Source: Phycisphaerae bacterium
GTDB taxonomy: Bacteria; Planctomycetota; Phycisphaerae; Tepidisphaerales; Tepidisphaeraceae
Direction of reading: 5' to 3'
NCBI GenBank assembly: GCA_030448225.1
Contig: JAUJNJ010000153.1
Coordinates: forward strand, 1-5,564
DNA length: 5,564 nt
Shown: one piece after another, positions 1 to 5,564 of the stretch
Position numbering within the stretch: the stretch's first letter is position 1
Layout: the number at the start of each line of letters is the position of its first letter
Notes under the pieces: model-generated
Seen by the model: only the letters and a program-made list of their open reading frames with translations
Database searches by the model: none
What the model was told of the DNA's origin: nothing
Made by a program: the position numbers and the translations under genes

Positions 1-1
1 C

Positions 2-88
2 ATCGACGTCGGCGAAAAGATGATCCTCGCCCAGGCCGCGAACGCGGCGCTCGAGCGCCTGGAGCGCGGCGCGAACCTCAGTCCGTGA
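2..88 (+). CDS. C-terminal end of an unidentified protein (partial, 5' end outside window)
   Basis: An open frame enters from the left edge and ends at TGA 86-88, giving 28 residues that begin IDVGEKMILAQAANAALERL and end GANLSP. Almost every codon ends in G or C, which is typical of true coding sequence at this composition. The Ala/Leu/Glu/Arg-rich stretch is probably a terminal amphipathic helix. The fragment is too short to assign to a family, so no function is proposed. It converges on the LysR-type gene and the two stop regions overlap by 11 bp. No terminator-like hairpin with a T run is visible between them. Confidence 0.45.
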   Translation: MDVGEKMILAQAANAALERLERGANLSP

Positions 89-1060
89 CGCGTCCTTCGC
101 CGCCGTCAGTGATCTGACGCTGCGGCTCCCACAACCGATTGATGACGTCGTGAAGGATCTCGACGAGCGCATCGCAGGCTGCAGACCGGTACGATGTCGG
201 AGGGAAGCCCAGCTTGACTTGGCGTACCGGAGTCGGCTCGAGCGGCCGGACCACGATGTCGCTGCGAATGCATCCGAGCGACAGCTGCGGCAGCAGAGAA
301 AGTCCTTGGCCCGTCGCCACGAGCGCTTGGACCGAATGAAAGTCGAGCGCGTGGTACCGCGGTTCGAAGCGCGGCTCGAAGCCCTGATGTTGGCAGAGGC
401 GAGCCAGATCGGCGCCCCACGGCGCGCAGCCATTCGGGTTACCGAGGATCACCTCGTCGGCAAGTTCGTTGAGCGCCACCCTGTTGTGGACGGCGAGCCG
501 ATGACTCGCCGGAACCGCGATCAAGAACGGATCTTGGACAGCTCCTCGTAGATGACGTCCTCGCGTGCGGAGACCATCTCGCCGTCGTAGCTGCGTGCTG
601 CCGGCCATGAGTCGAGATCGAACATCACGGCGCAGTCGAGCAGAAGGTTTTCCAGTCGAACGACGTGCTCACACGGCTCGCCATCGCGGAAATGAAGATC
701 GACGCCGGGTGGCGAGAGCGGAACGCCCGCACAGCACAGGCCACGAACGACTCGGTTGCCGTCGGAAACGAGCCGAAGAGCAGCCGACCCCCTTCGCCAC
801 GTGCGATCGCCGCGACTTCCGCTTCCGCGCGGTCGAGCCGCTCGAGCGCGACTTTGGCGTGGGCGAGGAGGATCTCACCGTTCTGCGTCAGCCGGCCGCC
901 GCGCGCCACGGTCGAACAGCTGAGTGCCGGCTTCCCGTTCGAGCGCCGCCATCTGCTGCCAAACGGCGGAGGGCGTGAACGACAGCGCTTTGGCGGCGGC
1001 CCCACAGCTGCCGAGGCGCGCGACCGCGTGCAACATGCGTATCCGTCTGATATCGAGCAT
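78..1060 (-). pseudogene. LysR-family transcriptional regulator, interrupted by three frameshifts
   Basis: Conceptual LysR-type regulator of about 327 residues, the usual family length, read in four segments. Segment 1 starts at ATG 1060 (MLDIRRIRMLHAVARLGSCG) and carries the winged helix-turn-helix, with AAAKALSFTPSAVWQQMAAL and LFDR. Segment 2 resumes as ARGGRLTQNGEILLAHAKVA (linker helix) and runs to RSRHP near 706. Segment 3 reads VDLHFRDGEPCEHVVRLENL and on to VIYEEL. Segment 4 reads DPFLIAVPASHRLAV through the rest of the effector-binding domain to the stop at 78. The breaks lie near 895-908, at 705-706 and at 536-537. Adding one C to the + strand at 705-706 restores the classic HPGVDL, and one base at 536-537 restores ELSQDPFLIAVP. 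Such proteins bind a small effector and commonly control a divergent neighbour, here the propeller genes. The lesions may be sequence errors rather than decay, because conserved residues remain on both sides of each break. Family call is firm; functional status is open. Confidence 0.85.
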
Positions 1061-1067
1061 CGCGACG

Positions 1068-1073
1068 AAGGTA
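1068..1073 (-). promoter_or_regulatory. Candidate -10 box of the LysR gene (leaderless)
   Basis: On the minus strand this reads TACCTT, matching the actinobacterial TANNNT -10 pattern, with exactly 7 nt between it and ATG 1060. This spacing would put the transcription start at or next to the A of the start codon, giving a leaderless mRNA. No clear -35 box and no Shine-Dalgarno site are visible. It supports the choice of 1060 as the start. The same arrangement recurs before two other genes in the window. Confidence 0.45.
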
Positions 1074-1090
1074 CTTCTGCTGCCGCCGGG

Positions 1091-2296
1091 ATGTTCGCTT
1101 GCTTGGTAGCAGAGGCTGGCCTGCCGTTCGGCGGCGCGCCGCCGGGCGGGCGTGTGTGGCGGCTGCAAGCGGACGGCGGGCACGAGCTGCTCGCGGACGG
1201 CTTCGGGCCGCCGGTCAACGGCCTGGCCTGGCACGAGGACGCCCTCTACGTCTCTGACCAGGGCGACGGCGGGCGGATCCTGCGGATCGAGCGCGACGGG
1301 TCGTGGAGCGCGGTGCTCAGCGGGCTTCCGGGGCCCGGCAACTACCACACGAACATGGTGGCGCCGGGCCCCGACGGCAAGCTCTATTTCAGCCAGGGGG
1401 CGATGACCAACAGTGCGATCATCGGCTTGGACGCCTATGAGTTGGGCTGGTTGCGGCGTCTGCCTCTTGCGCACGACATCCCCGGCCTCGGCGGCGTCCT
1501 GGCCGGCGTGGACGTCGAGACGTCCGACGCCCTCAGCGACCAGCCGGGTGCGCGGGCCGGGACGGGCGCGTTCGTCCCGTGGCACCTCGACGGAGCGGGG
1601 GCAGCGCGTCCACGGCCGGGTGCCGTGCACCGCCGCGGTGCTGCGATGCGACCCGGATGGCACGAACCTGGAGCTGGTCGCTTGGGGCCTGCGAAACGCG
1701 TTCGGCCTTGCGTTCTTGCCCGACGGGCGCCTCCTGGCGACGGACCAGGGCGCCGACGATCGCGGCAGCCGCCCGATCGGCAACGCGCCCGACCTGCTCT
1801 TCGAGGTTCGTGAGGGCGCGTGGTACGGGTGGCCGGACTTCATCGGCGGCGACCCGGTCACCGATCCCGCCTACGCCCCACAGCGCGGGCCGAGGCCGGC
1901 GTTCGTGCTCGCCGAACATGACAGGCTGCCGCCGCCCGAGCGGCCGCTGCTTCGCTTTGAGCCGCACACCTCGGCGGTGAAGTTCGCCGTCGTGCCGTCC
2001 GGCCGGTTTACGGGCATGTCATCGTCGCGCTCTTCGGCGACGAAGCGCCGATGACGGCGCCGGACGGACCGCCGGTCGGGCGCCAGCTCGTTCGCGTCGA
2101 CCCGCACGACTGGTCGCTGCACCCGCTCGATGCCCCGGCGCTGCACCGCCCGATCGACGTGGCATTCTCGCCACGCGACGGCGCGCTGCACGTCTTGGAC
2201 TTCGGGCGCTTCGAGATGACCGCCGAGGGGGTGCGCGCCGACCCCGGAACCGGGCGGCTCTGGCGCGTCGAGCTATCCGAGAGACAGGAGGCACAG
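1091..2296 (+). pseudogene. Glucose/sorbosone dehydrogenase-like beta-propeller, first tandem copy (N-terminally short, two frameshifts)
   Basis: Beta-propeller protein related to PQQ-dependent soluble sugar dehydrogenases, paralogous to the next gene. Segment 1 reads VAEAGLPFGGAPPGGRVWRL, then HTNMVAPGPDGKLYFSQG, to GTGAFVPWHL. Segment 2 carries GQRVHGRVPCTAAVLRCDPD, LELVAWGLRNAFGLAFLPDG and EGAWYGWPDF. Segment 3 reads YGHVIVALFGDEAP and ends GTGRLWRVEL. The Arg-Asn of AWGLRN (1692-1697) corresponds to the PQQ-contacting pair of soluble glucose dehydrogenase. The frame changes at the five-G run 1597-1601 (one G too many) and the T run 2007-2009 (one T missing); each one-base repair restores alignment with copy two. 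About 100 N-terminal residues, including the first propeller strands, are absent compared with copy two. The start is uncertain: ATG 1091 has no Shine-Dalgarno site or -10 box, and only 30 nt separate it from the divergent regulator. The last frame continues into the next gene without a stop. No signal peptide is visible. Confidence 0.75.
2286..2291 (+). promoter_or_regulatory. Strong Shine-Dalgarno site for the second propeller gene
   Basis: AGGAGG with 5 nt before ATG 2297. It lies inside the frame of the upstream copy and argues that 2297 is a genuine internal start, translated separately even though the upstream frame is open through it. It is the only strong ribosome-binding site found in front of a gene in this window. 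Confidence 0.75.
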
Positions 2297-3877
2297 ATGA
2301 ATCGTTGGCTTCGGAACCGGCCCAAGTTCCTCAAGAGCTTCGACGCCGACAGCGCGCTTGCCGCCGCGTACCGGCCCGTGGGTCCGGTGCTGGGCAAGCT
2401 GCGCCTCAAGCGCGAGGACAGCCGCCGGTACAACCCAGCGCACGTCATGGTGCCGGAGGGCTTCACGGTCGACCTGGTCGCTTCCGGGTTCAACACGCCG
2501 GTGCACTGCTCTTTCGACGACAACGGGTTCTGCTACGTCACCGAGGGCGGCCACAAGGTCGAGGCGCGACCGCGCATCCTCAAGGTCGACGTGACCACCG
2601 GCGAGTACGAGACGTTCCTCGATCTCCCCGACGAGCGCTGGATCAAGACCGGCTCGATGACCGGTGGTTGCTGGCACGACGGCTGGTTCTACTTCTCGAA
2701 CACCGACACGCTGTCGCGCGTGCGTTCCGGCGGCGAGATCGAGGACATCGTCACCGACCTGCCCGGGCTCGGCGATCACCAGACCAATTATCCCAACGTC
2801 GGCCCCGACGGCAAGCTGTACTGGGGCCAGGGCACGGCGACCAACCTCAGCGTCGTCGGCGCCGACAACTACGCGTACGAGTGGCTGCGCGACTACCGCG
2901 ACTTCCACGACGTCCCGGGTCAGGACGTCGTGCTCGCGGGCCGCAACTTCGAGTACCCCGACGTCTTCGGCAACACGGCCAAGAAGGTCAGAAGCGGCGT
3001 CTATGTGCCGTTTGGCACCGAGACGACCCCGGGTCAGGTCGTCAAGGGCGACGTCAGGGCCAGCGGCTCGATCTTGTGCTGCAATCCTGACGGCTCGGAC
3101 CTCGAGCTGGTCGCCTGGGGCCTGCGCAACCCCTACGGCACCGCATTCCATCCCGACGGGCGACTTTTCGCCGTTGAGCACGGCATCGACGAGCGCAGCC
3201 AGCGCTTCATCGTCGATGACAACGACGACTTCTACGAGATTCACCGCGGCGCCTGGTACGGCTGGCCGGACTTCGCATCGGGCATCCGTCTCGACGATCC
3301 GCGGTGGGGCGAGGCCGGCCAGGGGCGCGAGCCGGTCCTCGCCGAGCACCCCGACCCCGACCCGCCGAAGCCGTTCGCGACCTTCGCCGTCCACTCGGCG
3401 GCCAACGGCGTCGACTTCTGCCGCGATCCCGGCTTCGGCTTTGAGGGTGACGCGTTCGTTGCGCTCTTCGGCGATCTGGCCCCCGTCACCTCCAAGCGCG
3501 TCATGCCCGTCGGCTACAAGGTCGCGCGCGTCGACATGGCCAGCGGCGAGGTCGTCGACTTCGCCGTCAACCAGGTCACCGGCCCGGCCTCCAAGCTCCC
3601 CCACCGCGGCTTCGAACGCCCGTCGCACTGCGAGTTCGGCCCCGACGGCGCGCTCTACGTCGTCGACTGGGGCGTCGTCAAGATCGCCCCGGAGATCGCC
3701 GGACTGCGGATGAAGCCGGGGACGGGAGCCCTCTGGCGCATCCGCCGCACGGATGGCGAACCCGGCGACCGGCCCCCGAAGCCCACCCGCGTCCCGCTCT
3801 ACGGCCTGATGTTTGGCGCGCCCGTCGCCGCGGCGACGGCCATGGGCCTCGCGCTCTGGTGGAGGCGACGGTCGTGA
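2297..3877 (+). CDS. Membrane-anchored glucose/sorbosone (PQQ-type) dehydrogenase-like beta-propeller, second tandem copy
   Basis: An intact 526-residue protein. The first 50 residues are charged and have no signal peptide. The propeller opens with VPEGFTVDLVASGFNTPVHC and carries repeated blade motifs: GPDGKLYWGQG, NPDGSDLELVAWGLRNPYG, HPDGRLFAVEHG, GAWYGWPDF and FGPDGALYVVDWG. His161 (GDHQTN) and Arg277-Asn278 (AWGLRN) resemble the catalytic His and PQQ-contacting Arg-Asn of soluble glucose dehydrogenase, so oxidation of a sugar or alcohol is possible; the substrate is unknown. The last 28 residues form one hydrophobic segment (about 500-520, LYGLMFGAPVAAATAMGLAL) followed by WWRRRS, a tail-anchor arrangement. 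With no export signal the propeller might face the cytoplasm, unusual for PQQ enzymes, which normally act outside the membrane. ATG 2297 is chosen for its AGGAGG site. It follows its shorter paralogue directly, which implies cotranscription. A non-catalytic propeller role is the main alternative. Confidence 0.88.
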   Translation: MNRWLRNRPKFLKSFDADSALAAAYRPVGPVLGKLRLKREDSRRYNPAHVMVPEGFTVDLVASGFNTPVHCSFDDNGFCYVTEGGHKVEARPRILKVDVTTGEYETFLDLPDERWIKTGSMTGGCWHDGWFYFSNTDTLSRVRSGGEIEDIVTDLPGLGDHQTNYPNVGPDGKLYWGQGTATNLSVVGADNYAYEWLRDYRDFHDVPGQDVVLAGRNFEYPDVFGNTAKKVRSGVYVPFGTETTPGQVVKGDVRASGSILCCNPDGSDLELVAWGLRNPYGTAFHPDGRLFAVEHGIDERSQRFIVDDNDDFYEIHRGAWYGWPDFASGIRLDDPRWGEAGQGREPVLAEHPDPDPPKPFATFAVHSAANGVDFCRDPGFGFEGDAFVALFGDLAPVTSKRVMPVGYKVARVDMASGEVVDFAVNQVTGPASKLPHRGFERPSHCEFGPDGALYVVDWGVVKIAPEIAGLRMKPGTGALWRIRRTDGEPGDRPPKPTRVPLYGLMFGAPVAAATAMGLALWWRRRS

Positions 3878-3936
3878 GATCGCAGGCCAGCATGCTGATG
3901 GCGAACTCCGCAGCGCGTTCCATGCCGTTTTGACCC

Positions 3937-3962
3937 TGCGGCCACGGGTAGTGTTGGCCGCA
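3937..3962 (+). repeat. Perfect 8-bp inverted repeat abutting a start codon, possible operator
   Basis: TGCGGCCA (3937-3944) and TGGCCGCA (3955-3962) are exact reverse complements separated by 10 nt. The right arm ends one base before ATG 3963, and the spacer contains a -10-like box. Two half-sites with centres 18 bp apart suit a dimeric repressor. It could instead form a hairpin in any transcript entering from upstream. No T run follows, so an intrinsic terminator is unlikely. Confidence 0.5.
3949..3954 (+). promoter_or_regulatory. Candidate -10 box of the deiodinase-like gene (leaderless)
   Basis: TAGTGT fits TANNNT and leaves 8 nt to ATG 3963, so transcription would start at or beside the start codon. 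A TTGACC motif at 3930-3935 resembles a -35 box, but the 13-nt spacer is shorter than the usual 16-18 nt and it may be irrelevant. No Shine-Dalgarno site precedes this gene, which suits a leaderless message. Confidence 0.4.
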
Positions 3963-4850
3963 ATGCCCGACTCGACCTCGCTCGGCGCCAAGAGCCCCGC
4001 CGGCAGCGAGCGGCAGCTGCGCGAATACAACTACGAACACTTCCGGCCCAAGCACCTGCTCGCGGACATCTGGCGCTCCATGCGCAGCGCCGGGCTGAGC
4101 CCCGGGTCCGAGGCGCCCGACTTCGAGCTGGCGAGCACCGAGGGCGAGCGCATCCGGCTGAGCGGCTTCCGCGGCCGGCCGGTGCTGCTGCACATGGGCA
4201 GCGGCACCTGACCGATTACCACCGGCGCGGTCGCGCCGATCAAACAGCTTCACGAGTGGTACGGCGATCGCATCCAGTTCGTGGACATCGTGATCCGCCA
4301 GGCGCACCCCGGCGAGCTGCGCGGGACCTACCGCACGTACGAGGACAAGCTGGAGTCCGCACGCGAGTACAAGCGCTTGGAGAGCATTCCGTGGCCGGTG
4401 CTCGTCGACGACTACGAAGGCACCGTCCACCGCACCTACAGCGCCGAGATGGCCGACCCGTCGTTCCTGATCGACGCCGACGGCCGTATCGCGTTCTACT
4501 GCATGTGGACGCATGCGCCGTCGCTCAAGCCGGCGTTCGACGAGCTGCTCGCCAAGGATGGGCGTGGTGCGCCCGTCGCGGGTGGGATCGACCGGATCCC
4601 GCACCTGTTCGCGAACTTCGTCGACGGCATACGCGGCCCGAAGCGCGGCGGCAAGCGCGCGGTGCGCGAGTACAGCACGGGCGGGTTCGGCGCCGGCCTG
4701 GTGGCGAAGGCCGGCAACACGGCCAAGCCGGTGCTGGCGCCGATCGCACTGCGCGCCACGCCGCTGCCCCTCGCGGCGAGAATCGCGCTCGGGCTCGGTC
4801 TCCTCGCGCTCCTCGCCGTCCTCGTGTGGCTGGTCACGCTGGTGTTCTGA
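3963..4850 (+). CDS. Deiodinase-like thioredoxin-fold protein with in-frame UGA, probable selenoprotein with C-terminal membrane anchor
   Basis: Read through TGA 4209-4211 as selenocysteine, this encodes 295 residues with Sec at position 83. The N-terminal region has YNYEHFRPKHLLADIWRSMR, then PGSEAPDFELASTEGERIRL and GRPVLLHMGSGT, the entry to a redoxin fold. The active site is GSGT-U-PITT, matching the T-U/C-P motif of peroxiredoxin-like and iodothyronine-deiodinase-like proteins. After it come VDIVIRQAHPGE (residues 108-118; deiodinases have a similar AHP motif), IPWPVLVDDYEGTVHRTY, and DPSFLIDADGRIAFYCMWTH, a typical thioredoxin-fold ending. Residues about 270-294 (ALGLGLLALLAVLVWLVTLV) form a C-terminal membrane helix. 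There is no signal peptide, so the redox domain probably faces the cytoplasm. Codon bias and family sequence continue without a break past the TGA, so a truncated gene is unlikely. The role is presumably selenol-based thiol redox or reductive dehalogenation; the substrate cannot be inferred. The main alternative is a miscalled or mutated Cys codon (TGC). The start is ATG 3963, with GTG 3951 also in frame. Confidence 0.8.
4209..4211 (+). other. In-frame UGA, probable selenocysteine codon (Sec83)
   Basis: TGA interrupts the frame between GSGT and PITTGAVAPIKQL. In this fold the residue between Thr and Pro is the catalytic Cys or Sec. The frame is open for about 210 codons afterwards with family-like content and high GC at third positions. 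A random nonsense mutation hitting exactly the redox-active residue is improbable. Confidence 0.7.
4223..4238 (+). promoter_or_regulatory. Candidate bacterial SECIS hairpin
   Basis: CGGCGC (4223-4228) pairs perfectly with GCGCCG (4233-4238) around a GGTC tetraloop (4229-4232). The loop begins on the 18th base after the UGA, close to its position in the E. coli fdhF SECIS, whose loop also contains GGU. A G in the first two loop positions, just downstream of the UGA and inside the coding region, is what the SelB-binding element needs. The bulged U seen in fdhF is not obvious. GC-rich hairpins also arise by chance at this composition, so the support is its position. Confidence 0.55.
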
Positions 4851-4916
4851 GCGCCACCACGACCGCGGCTGGCTGGTCGAAGGGCTTCTCGGCCGGCGAC
4901 GACGTGGAGCGGGGCC

Positions 4917-4922
4917 TACGAT
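4917..4922 (+). promoter_or_regulatory. Candidate -10 box of the nitrilase-family gene (leaderless)
   Basis: TACGAT fits TANNNT and leaves exactly 7 nt to ATG 4930, the leaderless spacing. No convincing -35 box is visible. A purine-rich GGAGCGGGG lies upstream (about 4907-4914) but is too far from the ATG for a good Shine-Dalgarno site. The gene may be transcribed independently of the upstream selenoprotein gene, which ends 79 nt earlier. Confidence 0.45.
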
Positions 4923-4929
4923 CCGTGCC

Positions 4930-5564
4930 ATGAGGGTCGGTGCGATCCAGCTCGAGCCGGTTGTCGCGGATGTCGCGGCGAACCTGGATGCGTGCCGGCG
5001 CCTCGGGGATGCGGCCGCCAAGGCCGGCGCGGAGTGGATCGTGCTGCCGGAGTTCTTCACGACCGGCGTCGCGTTCGTGCCTGCGCTCGCGGACGCCGCG
5101 CTCGCACCCGACGGCGAGGCGACAGCGCTCATGCTCGACCTCGCCCGGCGTCATGGCGCGACCGTCGGCGGATCGTTCCTGTGCCGCGACATCGACGGTC
5201 ACGTCCGCAATGCGTTCCTCGTGGTCACGCGCGACGGCGTCGTCGGCCGGCACGGCCAGGACCTGCCGACGATGTGGGAAAACTGCTTCTACGTCGAGGG
5301 CGACGACGACGGGCTGATCGGCACGGGAAACCTCGATGTCGGCGTGGCGCTGTGCTGGGAGCTCATGCGAACGCAGACGGCGCGGCGCCTGCGCGAGGGC
5401 GTCGATCTCGTCGTCGGCGGCTTGTGCTGGTGGAGCGTGCCGCCGTGGCGGCCGCAGGCCCTGACCCGTCGGATGGAAGCGGCCAACGCGCGCACCGCCG
5501 CACGCGTCACGCCGGCGTTGCGCGGCTGGTCGGCGCCCCGGTCGTCCACGCCGCCCACTGCGGC
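4930..5564 (+). CDS. Carbon-nitrogen hydrolase (nitrilase superfamily), partial, lacking the usual catalytic Lys and frameshifted near the window end
   Basis: The N-terminal part of a nitrilase-superfamily amidohydrolase, a family that cleaves amides or nitriles with a Glu-Lys-Cys triad in the cytoplasm. It begins MRVGAIQLEPVVADVAANLD. The general base is Glu41 in WIVLPEFFTTG, and the nucleophile is Cys142 in VGVALCWELMR. The Lys expected between them, about 30 residues before the Cys, is replaced: the segment reads GRHGQDLPTMWENCFYVEG with Gln110 at that place. Near the right edge the frame changes: after EAANARTAAR the continuing family sequence LVGAPVVHAAHCG is found in another frame (5526-5564), so one base appears to be missing between about 5507 and 5526, plausibly in the GG at 5524-5525. 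ATG 4930 is chosen because the fold begins at once and a leaderless -10 box sits 7 nt upstream. The C-terminal part lies beyond the window. Substrate unknown. Confidence 0.82.
   Translation, partial: MRVGAIQLEPVVADVAANLDACRRLGDAAAKAGAEWIVLPEFFTTGVAFVPALADAALAPDGEATALMLDLARRHGATVGGSFLCRDIDGHVRNAFLVVTRDGVVGRHGQDLPTMWENCFYVEGDDDGLIGTGNLDVGVALCWELMRTQTARRLREGVDLVVGGLCWWSVPPWRPQALTRRMEAANARTAARVTPALRGWSAPRSSTPPTA

Noticed and set aside
150..978. Two + strand open frames of about 135 codons.
   Set aside because: Both are antisense to the LysR-type gene, which is supported by recognisable family sequence along its whole length.
665..1090. Upstream + strand extension of the first propeller frame.
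   Set aside because: This part is antisense to the LysR DNA-binding and linker regions, and its translation is Arg/Ser/Ala-rich without propeller motifs.
3878..3962. Intrinsic terminator after the second propeller gene.
   Set aside because: The only strong palindrome abuts the next start codon and has no following T run; a CATG pair further upstream is too weak and widely spaced.
2273..4030. Very long open frame on the minus strand (585 codons).
   Set aside because: It lies antisense to the second propeller gene, whose family motifs and ribosome-binding site are clear. Its protein is Val/Ala/Arg/Asp-rich low-complexity sequence typical of the antisense of a high-GC gene.
4212..4850. Downstream half of the selenoprotein as a separate gene starting at GTG 4281.
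   Set aside because: Family-like sequence begins directly after the TGA (PITTGAVAPIKQL), no ribosome-binding site precedes 4281, and a start there would cut the fold in the middle.
4256..4933. A 225-codon + strand frame overlapping the selenoprotein.
   Set aside because: Arg/Ala/Gly-rich shadow in a different frame; no motif and no ribosome-binding site.
3678..5132. Long minus-strand open frame (484 codons) across the selenoprotein region.
   Set aside because: It is antisense to three recognised + strand genes and shows no family motif; an artefact of high GC.
1..5564. tRNA or rRNA genes, CRISPR array, insertion sequence or attachment site.
   Set aside because: No short repeats with regular spacing, transposase motifs, cloverleaf-like segments or rRNA-like sequence were seen.

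Overview
This is a very GC-rich window with strongly GC-biased third codon positions. It has TANNNT-type -10 boxes 7-8 nt before start codons, which suggests leaderless transcripts. Together these point to a high-GC actinobacterium. A soil lineage such as Thermoleophilia/Solirubrobacterales would fit, but that placement is inference. There are no RNA genes, CRISPR arrays or insertion sequences.

Layout. The left edge holds the last 28 codons of an unidentified + strand gene. It runs tail-to-tail into a minus-strand LysR-family regulator (1060 to 78) that is split over four reading-frame segments. Facing away from the regulator are two tandem + strand beta-propeller genes of the glucose/sorbosone (PQQ-type) dehydrogenase family. 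The first (about 1091-2296) is shortened at the N terminus and frameshifted twice. The second (2297-3877) is intact, has a strong Shine-Dalgarno site and ends in a membrane-anchor helix. The first copy's last frame has no stop before the second copy's start.

After an 85-nt gap with a perfect 8-bp inverted repeat around a -10-like box comes the most interesting gene (3963-4850). It is a thioredoxin-fold, deiodinase-like protein with a C-terminal membrane anchor. An in-frame TGA sits exactly where the family has its catalytic Cys or Sec (GSGT-U-PITT), and a GC hairpin with a GGUC loop lies 17 nt downstream, as in a bacterial SECIS. The simplest reading is a selenoprotein. The right edge holds a partial nitrilase-superfamily amidohydrolase with its Glu and Cys but Gln where the catalytic Lys should be, and a frameshift close to the window end.

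Six frameshifts were located. Five can be repaired by a single base in a short mononucleotide run, and each repair restores conserved family sequence. This pattern suggests assembly or consensus errors at least as much as gene decay, and it affects how the 'pseudogenes' should be read. The TGA is a substitution-type event without frame loss, so it does not belong to that pattern.

How the genes work together is not clear from sequence. The two dehydrogenase-like propellers form a transcription unit. The selenoprotein and the hydrolase each appear to have their own leaderless promoter. The LysR protein is the natural candidate regulator of the divergent propeller unit.
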